A DNA stretch of 37,057 bases from Deltaproteobacteria bacterium (GTDB taxonomy: Bacteria > Myxococcota_A > Polyangia > Nannocystales > Nannocystaceae): positions 1 through 37,057 of the forward strand of contig CANLQR010000010.1 of the NCBI GenBank assembly GCA_947492135.1, written 5' to 3'. Made by a program: the position numbers and the translations under genes. Under the pieces are notes generated by a model. That model was not told the DNA's origin. It did no database searches and saw nothing but the letters and a program-made list of their open reading frames with translations. Below, in pieces: positions 6,827 through 14,497 of this stretch. Numbering within the stretch: position 1 is the stretch's first letter; the number at the start of each line of letters is the position of its first letter.

Positions 6827-7063
6827 TCACCGCAGCCGAGCCAGCAGTCGGTCTCGGACTTCGGCCCATGGTCTTCCGACCGACTCGCCCGACGCAGCAC
6901 GTTCGGCTCGGCGCGTCAGCTCGAGCGTCCACTCGCGCTCGACCTCGGTCGGGTCATCGGCGAGATCATCGAGCAGCGCGACGATCTCGAGAGCGAGCTC
7001 GGCCTGCTGATCGCGCCCCAGTGTGCGCGCGCGCTCGAGGATCTCTGCAACCTCGGTGGTCAT
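6827..7063 (-). CDS. Antitoxin of the addiction-module component type
   Basis: 78 aa, ATG at 7063. The sequence (EILERARTLGRDQQAELALE, then LLDDLADDP, EREWTLELTRRAER and a terminal RPWAEVRDRLLAR) has the helical layout of the small antitoxins that pair with ParE-type toxins (TIGR02574/PF09720-like). It ends exactly at the toxin gene. It would neutralise the toxin by direct binding. The longer upstream reading is rejected because it has no homology and crosses a hairpin. Confidence 0.75.
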   Translation of the reverse strand: MTTEVAEILERARTLGRDQQAELALEIVALLDDLADDPTEVEREWTLELTRRAERAASGESVGRPWAEVRDRLLARLR

Positions 7064-7143
7064 GCATCGCGAGCATAGCAGGTCGGCACACGCACCGGCC
7101 CGCTGCCTGGTGGTCGTGCAGACCGGCGACGCCCTGCTCCGGC

Positions 7144-7172
7144 CTCGCCGGCCTTCGCGCCATGCCGGCGAG
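7144..7172. other. Hairpin between lipoprotein and toxin-antitoxin genes
   Basis: A perfect 9-bp inverted repeat (CTCGCCGGC / GCCGGCGAG) with an 11-base loop lies 25 bases after the lipoprotein stop on the minus strand. There is no T-tract, so it is not a classical intrinsic terminator, but it may stop or protect the upstream transcript. Confidence 0.4.
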
Positions 7173-7197
7173 CAAGGCCTCCTTACGATCCCATGCG

Positions 7198-8049
7198 CTA
7201 TCCCGCGGCAACCGCGGAGACTCGATAGTTCCAGTATGTTCCGCGTGCCCCGCACCACTCGTTCTCGTGGTGCTCGGCGAAAACGCGAAGGCGCCACTCA
7301 GTCCCGTCGGCGCCGATGAGAGATTCGAGCTCCGTGCCGACGTCGACCGTCGCGTCGTCGAGGCTGACGCGGACCTCGCCCTGCGTCACCGCACCGTCGC
7401 AATAGCCGACTCCTAGCGAGCACACGCTGCCCACACTCGCGAACTCTAGCGGGGTAGTCACGTCGCTGGTGGGCAGCTCCACGCCCTCCGCGAACATCGC
7501 GACGAGCCCCTCGGTCGGGTGCCGCAGCGTCCAGACGGCGTCCATCAGCCAGTCGAGGTCATCGCGGCTCCTCTCGTACGTGACTTCGACCTGCTCTCCG
7601 AGGCTCACCGCGAGTGCGGCCTCGATCCCCGGCCACACGGTCACGACGAGGGCGATCGGGCTCTCGTCCCCGACACAGTCGTCGAGCCGCGTCGTCACGC
7701 TGCCGCCAGCTTCGTCCGACGCACCCACCGTGCATGTCAGGACGACGTGCCGCGCGTCCTGCATGGCCTCGGGCCACCACGGCGACTCGTCGAGCACCGA
7801 GCACGCTTCGTCGCCGCAGACTTCGAACTTCACAACGTAGCCGCCGCCTGTAAGCCCGTCGCAGACCGGCTCTTCGGTGGGCGACTCGGCAGAACTATCG
7901 CTCGAGCTCGTCGTCGCCGCGCCGGTCGTCGCGGGGTCGGCAGAGGTCACGCCGGTCGACGCGAGATCGCCAGAGGTAGCGCCGGTGTCCGCTTGAATAT
8001 CGCCATCAGGTGACGAACCGCAGCCCGCTGCGATCGCCCCGCTGCCCAA
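7198..8049 (-). CDS. Lipoprotein, apparently truncated at its 5' end at an attC-like site
   Basis: The frame encodes a lipobox (AIAAGC) followed by a Thr/Ser/Ala/Asp-rich linker (TGATSGDLASTGVTSADP) and a domain of about 200 aa with CDGLTGGGYVVKFEVCGDE and FAEHHENEWCGARGTYWNY. The mature part looks intact, but the signal peptide does not. The last plausible start (TTG at 8049) lies in the GTTGGGC box of the repeat at 8044-8128 and leaves only MGSGAIAAGC, too short for normal export. Longer starts read through the repeat. Either recombination at the repeat removed the true start, or translation begins inside it. Function unknown. Confidence 0.6.
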   Translation of the reverse strand: MGSGAIAAGCGSSPDGDIQADTGATSGDLASTGVTSADPATTGAATTSSSDSSAESPTEEPVCDGLTGGGYVVKFEVCGDEACSVLDESPWWPEAMQDARHVVLTCTVGASDEAGGSVTTRLDDCVGDESPIALVVTVWPGIEAALAVSLGEQVEVTYERSRDDLDWLMDAVWTLRHPTEGLVAMFAEGVELPTSDVTTPLEFASVGSVCSLGVGYCDGAVTQGEVRVSLDDATVDVGTELESLIGADGTEWRLRVFAEHHENEWCGARGTYWNYRVSAVAAG

Positions 8050-8128
8050 CGATCGAACGATCAGGCGTTCAGCTGCGCCCCGCTCGAGCGTAGCTCGAGT
8101 GAGGCGCAGCTGCAACGGCTTGTTGGAC
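8044..8128 (-). repeat. attC-like structured repeat 2
   Basis: An 85-bp element. On the minus strand it starts GTCCAAC, then AAGCC and the arm GTTGCAGCTGCGCC, an inner stem (CTCGAG..CTCGAG), the arm GGCGCAGCTGAAC, and ends GTTGGGC. The left arm has one extra G relative to the right, a bulge as in attC sites. It starts 11 bp after the stop of the gene at 8139-8591, the usual place of attC in a cassette. The distance from the right arm to GTTGGGC (16 bases) is longer than usual, which weakens the assignment. It shares about 20 identical bases with repeat 1. Confidence 0.5.
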
Positions 8129-8138
8129 GGGCCAAACA

Positions 8139-8591
8139 TCAGGTGTCGTACTCCCCGCTGTCCCAAGGCGCGTAGAAGCACATGTAGTCGCCTGGCTCAA
8201 TCGTAACGAACCATTCGTCGAATTCCTCGTCCGGGGCGTGCGCTATGAATCCGAAGTTCGTGCCGAAGCGCGAGACGCTGAAAGGTGCGATCGTGATGTC
8301 CCCGTACTCGACGGCTCCTAGCGTGGCAAGCAGCTGGTCTCGTCGCGCGCGGCGACGGTCCTCGTCAAGGGTAGCGCGGGGCCCAAAGCTCTCGATGGTG
8401 GCGTCCTGCAACCGGCCCTTGGAGTCGAAGAGGTACAGGGCCAAAAACTCACAGCCAGACTCGGGTCCATCCGCTGCGACGAGGAACGGCGCGGTGAGAA
8501 AGAACTGGCGGCCGTCGGGGAGCGTACCCGCGTACTCCGCGTGGTAGTCATCGTGGGCGATCAAGAGCGACTCTGGAGTTTCCTCTTCCAT
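8139..8591 (-). CDS. Unknown soluble protein, possible cassette gene (150 aa)
   Basis: ATG at 8591 has a strong GGAGGAGG site just upstream, which fixes the start. The protein is acidic and shows HDDYHAEYAGTLPDGRQFF, LALYLFDSKGRL, SFGPRATLDED, VEYGDITIAPFSVSRFGT and a terminal WFVTIEPGDYMCFYAPWDSG. This pattern reminds me of a family sometimes labelled HycA-like in automatic annotation, but I am not certain and there is no formate hydrogenlyase context. It is followed at 11 bp by an attC-like repeat on the same strand. No signal peptide or membrane segment. Confidence 0.7.
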   Translation of the reverse strand: MEEETPESLLIAHDDYHAEYAGTLPDGRQFFLTAPFLVAADGPESGCEFLALYLFDSKGRLQDATIESFGPRATLDEDRRRARRDQLLATLGAVEYGDITIAPFSVSRFGTNFGFIAHAPDEEFDEWFVTIEPGDYMCFYAPWDSGEYDT

Positions 8592-8889
8592 CGTGCCTCC
8601 TCCGCTCCGTCCAACTCTCAAATGCCACAGCTTGGATAACACCGGATCTCGCGGAAAAGCAGACCAGTGTTCATCGGCGTACCAACTCCGTGGCTGGCTG
8701 GAGGCCGGAATGATCCCGGCTGGTTGGCGTTCGGTCCATCTTGGTCGGCGCCGCGTTATCCTGCAAGCCCGCTGGATAACGCGTCGGATAACGACGAGCC
8801 GGGTGGTGTGCTACGTCCGACGAACCGACCGCCGGATGGCCCGCGGACGCCTCGAGGATCCCCGAGGTCCGCCCGTCCCATGCCTCGGC
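8592..8889. other. Intergenic region with an inverted repeat
   Basis: A perfect 10-bp inverted repeat (CGCGTTATCC 8752-8761, GGATAACGCG 8774-8783) with a 12-base loop is present, and GGATAAC recurs at 8635 and 8787. It does not fit attC outer boxes. No gene is supported here apart from the ribosome-binding site of the 8139-8591 gene. Confidence 0.45.
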
Positions 8890-8976
8890 GCCCCGCAGGG
8901 CAATCGGCACCTCGAACAAGCGGCATGCGAGCCGGGTGACGCGGTCGAAGCGCTTCTCGACAACCGTGTCGAGGAT
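8890..8976 (-). pseudogene. Fragment of a GAF-domain signalling protein
   Basis: The minus strand encodes ILDTVVEKRFDRVTRLACRL followed by FEVPIALRG. This is the standard start of GAF domains in sensor kinases and diguanylate cyclases (LDTPPEERFDRITRLA.. PIALVSLV). Homology ends there and the expected LVDADRQWFKS block is absent. A dead fragment of about 29 codons. Confidence 0.6.
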
Positions 8977-9058
8977 CCCGCAGGCCGACGACGGCCGCGC
9001 GCCGCAGGACACTGCCGAGCCTGCCGCATCCGCGAACGAGTGCGTGACGAAGTGCGCG

Positions 9059-10540
9059 TCAGTACGTGAACACGCAGCGGGTCACAGGGACCAGGACATC
9101 GCGCGACGCGTAGAGGTAGTACGACGTGCCGGGGACCAATGCGGGGGGAACTCCGGTCGCGGGCACGCGCTGCGTCGTGCCCGAGGGGATATCGCCGAAG
9201 ACGACCTCACCGCTGCGCACGGGGTCGCCGTCCGAGGGCACGTCGATCCGCCACAGCGTGCCGTCGGGGAGGTCGAGGTTCGGCGGCACGGTCGGACTGC
9301 GGGCGTCGGCCTCGAGCACGTAGACGTAGCGCGCGTCCCCGCCGGTCCACATGATCGTCCCGTCGGCGTCGACGCCCTCGCCGTTGGTGCACGGCCCCGG
9401 CTCGTACGCGAGCTGATCGACCAGCGGCCCGCCGACCGGTGGCGCGTCGGCGAAGTCGGACGCATCGAGGCCGCGGTGCGCGAACTCGGCGAGGAAGAAC
9501 GCCCGCATCCGCTCGGGGTCCGTCGATGGCAGGCCCGTGGTGTCGCGATGAAAGCCGTTGTTCTGCTCGGCCGGGTACGCACCGAAGGCCGAGGAGTCGA
9601 CGATGCCACCCGCGAACGCCAGGCCCGAGGGGTAGAACGAGTTCATCCAGTTGCCCGGCGCGTCGACGAACCAGATCGACGGCCCCTCGGGTGCGGCCGA
9701 CTCGGCGTGACAGCACACGCACGCGGACGCCTCGACCTCGCCGCGCACCCACGCCAGCTCGGCCACGTAGGTCGGCTCGTCGAGGCGCGGATCGGGGTCG
9801 TCGTGGCCCGTCGGTGGCGGCGCGGCGTAGTACGGCCGTTGGGTGCGGACGACGTCGCACGAGGCGTAGTCGACGAACTGGCGCCCGGGCTCGGTCGCCG
9901 CCGAGATCATCTGCCACGTGCACACCTGCCCGCCCTCCGACAGGCCCGCAGGCTCGCCCGGGAGCGGATCGACACAGTTCAGGGTCGGCTGCTCGAACAC
10001 CGTGCCCTCGGGTGGATCGACCGGCTCGCCGGTCTCGCCCTCGCACGCGGCCGCCGGCTCCCACACGCCCTGGGCGAAGACCTCGCAGCCGGTCTGCTGG
10101 GTCGCGCAGGTGCTCGCGTCGTCGCCGTACACGACGATCCGCGTCTCTTGATCGGTGCCACTGCCGAGCACGCACACGCCCAGCCCCCCGTCGTCGGCGC
10201 ACGCAGCATCGAGGGTCGCCGTGCCGGTGAGCTGCTCGCACTGCGCGAGGACATCCGCGTCGGTCCAGCCGTCACCGACGTACTCGCGGCACTCGGCGCC
10301 CCCAGTGAAGGCGCTCGTGTACTCGCAACGGCCGACGGCGCTGGGCTCGGGCGTCGCGGTGGTGGTGTCCGCGGTGCCGCCGTCGGCGGCCGTGGTCTCC
10401 GCCGGATCGGCGCCGGTGGTGTCGGCGCCCCCGGATTCGCCGGGTGCGGCGTCCGAAGGGCTGCACGCGGCCGCGAGGGCGAGGGCGAGGGCCCAGTGCG
10501 ACGTCAGGGCTCGAGGGGTGCGGTGCGCGGACGGCTTCAC
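9059..10540 (-). CDS. Large lipoprotein with a CxxCH motif (493 aa)
   Basis: The signal peptide WALALALAAACSPSD has its lipobox Cys at 26, followed by a Gly/Thr/Ala/Asp linker. A Cys-rich N-terminal domain (RCEYTSAF, AQCEQLTGTATLDAACADDG) resembles small domains repeated in Nannocystis-type secreted proteins. The central part has CVCCHAES at residues 274-278, a CxxCH sequence that could bind haem c, then PSIWFVDAPGNWMNSFYPSG. The C-terminal part looks like a beta-sandwich (GTSYYLYASRDVLVPVTRC). Likely surface-anchored. No family recognised. The long plus-strand frame over the same region is a GC-driven shadow. Confidence 0.8.
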   Translation of the reverse strand: MKPSAHRTPRALTSHWALALALAAACSPSDAAPGESGGADTTGADPAETTAADGGTADTTTATPEPSAVGRCEYTSAFTGGAECREYVGDGWTDADVLAQCEQLTGTATLDAACADDGGLGVCVLGSGTDQETRIVVYGDDASTCATQQTGCEVFAQGVWEPAAACEGETGEPVDPPEGTVFEQPTLNCVDPLPGEPAGLSEGGQVCTWQMISAATEPGRQFVDYASCDVVRTQRPYYAAPPPTGHDDPDPRLDEPTYVAELAWVRGEVEASACVCCHAESAAPEGPSIWFVDAPGNWMNSFYPSGLAFAGGIVDSSAFGAYPAEQNNGFHRDTTGLPSTDPERMRAFFLAEFAHRGLDASDFADAPPVGGPLVDQLAYEPGPCTNGEGVDADGTIMWTGGDARYVYVLEADARSPTVPPNLDLPDGTLWRIDVPSDGDPVRSGEVVFGDIPSGTTQRVPATGVPPALVPGTSYYLYASRDVLVPVTRCVFTY

Positions 10541-10789
10541 GGCGAGCGTCTAGCGGACGATCGCGGATTGTCAACCCGACCGCGGACGTTGCTCGCGGAC
10601 CTCGGCGCGGGCGAGTGGGGGTCGATCACGGCGCGCACGACTGTTGTTCGTCCTTGTCGCTGCCCGATTCCGGCGCGCCGACCTTGCTGCGCACGCGCTT
10701 GCCCGGCGTCGCCGTAGACCATCAGCACCAGCTTCGGAGCGGGCGGAACATCGCAGGGTCCGGGAGAAAGGAGAATGACCCACGAGCCG
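10541..10789. other. Intergenic, no gene seen
   Basis: About 250 bases upstream of the 493-aa lipoprotein and downstream of the transposase remnant. It should contain the lipoprotein promoter. I saw no coding pattern or strong repeat. Confidence 0.4.
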
Positions 10790-11090
10790 CGTCTCGCTGC
10801 AACCATCGCCGTCACTTCCGCCTTGCTCGGCGGCGCACCGCGACCGTCCTTGACCACGTGCGCACGGATGCTCGCGTGGGGTCCGGACATCCGTGATAGC
10901 GCACCGAGTCCGAGTGTGGTCGCGGCACCAACACCGCGAGCTTCCCGACGAAGTCGATCGGCTCGAGCTCGACGGCCACCGAGCCGTCCCGCCAGACCCG
11001 CTTGACGCGGTCGCGCACGTCCAGCCGCGCGCTCGCGATCGCCGGCCGCGCGACATACCGGCAGAGCCGCTCGAGCTGCGCCCGATCGCG
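10790..11090 (-). pseudogene. C-terminal remnant of an IS91-type (Y2) transposase, frameshifted
   Basis: The minus strand reads RAQLERLCRYVARPAIAS, then VKRVWRDGSVAVELEPIDFV and VLVPRPHSDSVRYHG. These are the conserved C-terminal blocks of IS91/IS801-type transposases (LERLCRYxxRP, DPLDFxARLAALVPxP, xxRYHG). Just after RYHG the family sequence continues only in another frame (PHASIRAHVVKDGRG), so a frameshift lies near 10885-10895. The catalytic HUH and Tyr regions are missing. A decayed element without recognisable ends. Confidence 0.75.
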
Positions 11091-11142
11091 CGCGGGTCGA
11101 GGTCACGGCGACAGGCGGACGCGCGTGCTACCCTGAGATGCG

Positions 11143-11730
11143 ATGGTCCCCGCGGATCCAGCGCTGCGCCCCCGCAAGAGCCTCGATGACTACCTCGCCG
11201 CCGAGCGCGTCGCGGAGGAGAAGCACGAGTACTGGTGTGGTGACCTCTTCGCGATGGCGGGCGCTTCGTTCGTCCACAACACGATCGTGGCGAACCTCGT
11301 GCGCGAGCTGGGCGTTCGGCTTCTCGACAAGCCATGCGCCCCGCTCCCGTCGGACATGAAGATCTTCGTCCCGAGCAAGCCCGGCGTCGTGTACCCCGAT
11401 GCGAGCGTGTACTGCGGACAGCCGACGTTCCACGACGAGCACCGCGACGTTCTCCTGAATCCCACCATCGTCATCGAGGTGCTCTCCGACTCGACCGAAC
11501 GATTCGATCGCGGCGACAAGCTCATCGGCTATCGCTCGGTCGCGAGCATCCAGCAGGTCGTGCTCGTGTCGCAGAACGAGCGCCGGGTCGAGGTGTTCAC
11601 TCGCGATGGTGACCGGTGGATCTTGCAAGATGCGACCGACGACGGCGTCGTGTCGCTGCGTTCGATCGATTGCGAGCTGCCGCTCGCGGGCGTGTATCGC
11701 AACGTCGAATCGTTGCGGAGCCAAGAATGA
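11143..11730 (+). CDS. Uma2-family (DUF820) putative endonuclease
   Basis: 195 aa. It begins with the usual KSLDDYLAAERVAEEKHEYW and has VVYPDASVYCG and NPTIVIEVLSDSTERFDRGDK, which give the Asp...Glu-x-Lys-like core of the restriction-endonuclease fold. Members are widespread and multi-copy, often considered mobile, and their biological role is mostly unknown. The ATG at 11143 lies 53 bp from the end of the transposase remnant on the opposite strand. The stop overlaps a tiny downstream frame (ATGA). Confidence 0.85.
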   Translation: MVPADPALRPRKSLDDYLAAERVAEEKHEYWCGDLFAMAGASFVHNTIVANLVRELGVRLLDKPCAPLPSDMKIFVPSKPGVVYPDASVYCGQPTFHDEHRDVLLNPTIVIEVLSDSTERFDRGDKLIGYRSVASIQQVVLVSQNERRVEVFTRDGDRWILQDATDDGVVSLRSIDCELPLAGVYRNVESLRSQE

Positions 11731-11840
11731 CGATACGAGGGCCTGGGATCCCGTGTCCCGTCGTGCTGCTCCTCCTCGCGTGCGGGGCGCGGGCCGTACC
11801 GGACGATCGAGTGCGAGCAGCTGCAAGGCGTAGCCGCTGA
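11727..11840 (+). pseudogene. Short lipoprotein-like frame, probably decayed
   Basis: ATG at 11727 overlaps the Uma2 stop. It gives MTIRGPGIPCPVVLLLLACG, a good lipoprotein signal with lipobox LLAC, but the frame ends after 37 residues. A neighbouring frame continues with a plausible hydrophilic helix (ECEQLQGVAADRIREDTQ), which suggests that a frameshift destroyed a normal lipoprotein gene. It could also be a tiny lysis-type lipoprotein, but the downstream continuation argues for decay. Confidence 0.4.
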
Positions 11841-12316
11841 TCGCATCCGCGAGGACACGCAGGGGCTCCGCGACGATGACAGCGATCGCTGACATCACCC
11901 GCTGCACCGAAGCCGCCATGCACGGTCCGGCGACTTGCTTCGCCGCATCCGCCGCGAGACGATTGCGACCGTGCACCACCTCGGCGCCCGCGTGCCACCC
12001 ACTCGACATGATCGCCCTCGACGCGCGTAGCGACACGCTGCAACTGCGGTACGACGTCGCAAACCCGCGCCAGATCCTGGGCCTGGAGTAGTGGTCTCGA
12101 TGGGCCCGCATTGCTCGCCGACTTCCCTGGTCGCAGTGGGAGTTCGAGGTGAGCGTCCGCGCTGTGCTCGGCGTGTCGATCTAGCCCGTGTCCCTGCTCG
12201 GCGGCCGCGGAGCCAAGCCCACACGCTGCCCTCGGTCGTGTAGCCCTGCCTCCACGCGCGAGCCCTTGCGTCGGCTGCGGCGCGTGCGAAAAAGCTGTGT
12301 CCGGTCCAGGAAGCTC
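11841..12316 (+). other. Degenerate stretch before the 322-aa gene
   Basis: About 475 bases with short frames that look like broken pieces of a small secreted protein (for example ADITRCTEAAMHGPATC and DTLQLRYDVANPRQIL). No frame has a start, ribosome site and recognisable domain together. AGGA at 12308-12311 is the ribosome site of the next gene. Confidence 0.4.
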
Positions 12317-13285
12317 ATGGCTGTCCGTAGAACCATTCTCGCCGCTGTCCCTTCGGATCGACCTGCGCTCGCGCAGCACTTCGAGGAGCTCCTCGCAGTG
12401 CTTGGCGCTCGCGACGAGGCGAGCGATCGTGCAGCGTCGGAGGGGACCCACATCGAGGGCGACGAGCACGACGTGCGGCTCGAGGCGTTGCTCGTCGACG
12501 AGGCGCTCGCAACCTTTGTCGGAGACCTCCTCGTCGCGCACGGGCGATCGATGCGTGTGCCAAGCGCGCCGGATCCCGCCAGCGTCAGCTACGATCCTAG
12601 GCTGTTCGTCCTGCTTCTTGGTGCGCTGACGCGCGCCAGCACGGCTGCTGCGGTGACCGCTCTCGACCGCTGCATCGACGAGCTCGTCGAGGACAAGGAG
12701 TTCTTGATGCTCGCGAACCTCCTCCACGCGCCGCGGGATGCGGTGCGTTCGCGCGTCGCCGAGTGCTTCCGGAGCTTCCGCGGAGCTGCTGCGATGGCGT
12801 GGGCCGAGGAACTCGGGCTTGGGCTGCCGGCCGAATGGGATTGGAAGGTCGAGCTCTGCGTTGGGACCGTGTCGAAGCTGGATCGCAAAGCCCGGCACAA
12901 GCGGGCGAGCGCCTACGAGCTGCGCTGTGCGATCCACCATCCTCCATTTTACCTCCGCCACGCGGTCACACCGATGATCATTGCGTGGTCGATCGATCTC
13001 ACGGGACCGGAGCCGTGGTCGGGCAGTTGGCTCGACTCAGATCCCGAGCGGCCGCTCGTCGACGCCAGCCAGCGGATGCGTCCGGTGAAACACATCTTGA
13101 CCGCCTCGCTCGCGCGGTTTCCCGAGCTCGTGGCCACGGTTGGCGAGCGGATCGGGACGCGCTTCTACCTCGACGAGACGAAGATCTCGGTCCGTGTGGG
13201 GTACCCGGCAGCTGCGGCCTTCCCGGAGCCTGCGAAGGTCGAGGCGAAGATCCGCGCTTGGCTCGTGCCACCGGGCACGCCTTGA
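12317..13285 (+). CDS. Unknown cytoplasmic protein (322 aa)
   Basis: ATG at 12317 with AGGA seven bases upstream. The protein starts MAVRRTILAAVPSDRPALAQ and is mostly alpha-helical with no signal peptide or membrane segment. Recognisable stretches are LFVLLLGALTRAS, ALDRCIDELVEDKEFL, AAMAWAEELGLGLPAEWDW, IDLTGPEPWSGSWLDSDP and ETKISVRVGYPAAAAF. I do not recognise a family. Codon use matches the surrounding genes. It precedes the archaemetzincin gene by about 150 bp on the same strand but shows no overlap. Confidence 0.7.
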   Translation: MAVRRTILAAVPSDRPALAQHFEELLAVLGARDEASDRAASEGTHIEGDEHDVRLEALLVDEALATFVGDLLVAHGRSMRVPSAPDPASVSYDPRLFVLLLGALTRASTAAAVTALDRCIDELVEDKEFLMLANLLHAPRDAVRSRVAECFRSFRGAAAMAWAEELGLGLPAEWDWKVELCVGTVSKLDRKARHKRASAYELRCAIHHPPFYLRHAVTPMIIAWSIDLTGPEPWSGSWLDSDPERPLVDASQRMRPVKHILTASLARFPELVATVGERIGTRFYLDETKISVRVGYPAAAAFPEPAKVEAKIRAWLVPPGTP

Positions 13286-13432
13286 GACGACGTAGGCTCC
13301 ATCGAGCACGCGGTTTCGATCGATGTGTTGAAACGGGTGGCAGCTCAGCGGTACGCCCGCCCCAGGGGGCTCGAGGATCGCGAACCACGCAGGCGTGGGA
13401 ACTTTGGACCCTCGGCGTCCGTCGAACCGGCC

Positions 13433-14452
13433 GTGCGCTCGACGCGGCGGCAGTTCGTGGGCGGGCTCGTGGCGAGCGCCGCGTGTGGGACCGACGCGAC
13501 GCTCGCGGCGGAGCCCATCGTCGAGCCGGAGGCGGCGGTGGTCGACGAGCAGCTGCCGGCGTGGCGCATGGCGATGGGGCCGCTCGAGGATCTGAGCCCC
13601 GACCAAGCCGCGTGGCTCGTCGATGCCGCGGGGCACGAGCCACCGAGCGCGCGGGCGCTCGCGATCGCGGCGCGTCACCACGAGGCGGAGCAAACGGTGG
13701 TCGACTACCTGCTCGAGAGGCCGAACCGGCCGACACCAGAACGCCGCACGCTGGTGCTGTGTCCGCTCGGAAACTTTCCGTTCGACGTGATCGAGCTCGG
13801 CGGGCTCGTGGGGTTGGTGCGTACGCCACCACTGGGCGAGCTCGCCGATCTGCTGAGCACGTCGTTCGGGCTGCCGGTCGAGGTGTTGCCCGAGCGTCCG
13901 CTCGAGTCGCGATTATTCCTGTCACGGCGACGCGGCGATGTGTTGCAGGTCGACGTGCACAGCCTGCTCGAAGATCTGGCGCCGGAGCTTCCCGAGCACG
14001 CGTACGCGATGCTCGCGCTCGTCAACATCGACCTGTACGCGTCGCCCGAGCAGCACTACGCGTTCGGGTGGTCGATGCACCGTGGACGGCTCGGTGTTGC
14101 CAGCTTCGCGCGGTTCAACCCGAGCCTCGACGGAGGCGGCGTGAGACCCGACGATCTCGATCGCGTGATCTGTCACCGCAGCGCGCGGCTGCTCGCGCAC
14201 GAGGTCGCGCACATGTTCGGCCTCGCCCACTGCACGTACTTTCGTTGCTTGCTCGGACCGGTCGATGTCCTCGCCGACCTCGACGCGCTCGCGGCTCATC
14301 TGTGTCCGGTGTGTCGCATGAAGCTGTTGCGCGGCGCCGACGTGGATCCGATCGCGACGACGTGTGCCACGGTCGCGTCGCTCGAGAAGCTCCAGCTGGC
14401 CGACGACGCGGCGTGGGCCAGGCTGCGGACACGGTCGATCCACGTGGGGTGA
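13433..14452 (+). CDS. Archaemetzincin-like zinc peptidase with Tat-type signal (339 aa)
   Basis: The GTG start at 13433 gives RSTRRQFVGGLVASAAC, a twin-arginine signal (RRQF) ending in a possible lipobox (SAAC). Near the C-terminus is HEVAHMFGLAHCTYFRC followed by LCPVCRMKL. This is the archaemetzincin (M54) signature HExxHxxGxxHC plus extra Cys pairs: the first motif binds the catalytic zinc, the Cys residues a second structural zinc. Archaemetzincins are aminopeptidase-like metzincins of unclear physiological role. Known ones are mostly cytoplasmic, so an exported form is unusual. Upstream in-frame codons would bury the Tat motif and are less likely. Confidence 0.8.
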   Translation: MRSTRRQFVGGLVASAACGTDATLAAEPIVEPEAAVVDEQLPAWRMAMGPLEDLSPDQAAWLVDAAGHEPPSARALAIAARHHEAEQTVVDYLLERPNRPTPERRTLVLCPLGNFPFDVIELGGLVGLVRTPPLGELADLLSTSFGLPVEVLPERPLESRLFLSRRRGDVLQVDVHSLLEDLAPELPEHAYAMLALVNIDLYASPEQHYAFGWSMHRGRLGVASFARFNPSLDGGGVRPDDLDRVICHRSARLLAHEVAHMFGLAHCTYFRCLLGPVDVLADLDALAAHLCPVCRMKLLRGADVDPIATTCATVASLEKLQLADDAAWARLRTRSIHVG

Positions 14453-14497
14453 CGCGCCGGGCTCGGATCCATCGGGCTCGGCCGAACCTCCGCCTTG

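Noticed and set aside
8752-8783. Third attC site at the GTTATCC/GGATAAC palindrome
   Set aside because: The outer sequences do not fit RYYYAAC or GTTRRRY and the arms share nothing with the other repeats.
8936-10717. 593-aa plus-strand frame
   Set aside because: Antisense to the 493-aa lipoprotein with a clear signal peptide and lipobox; Arg/Gly/His-rich composition without a domain.
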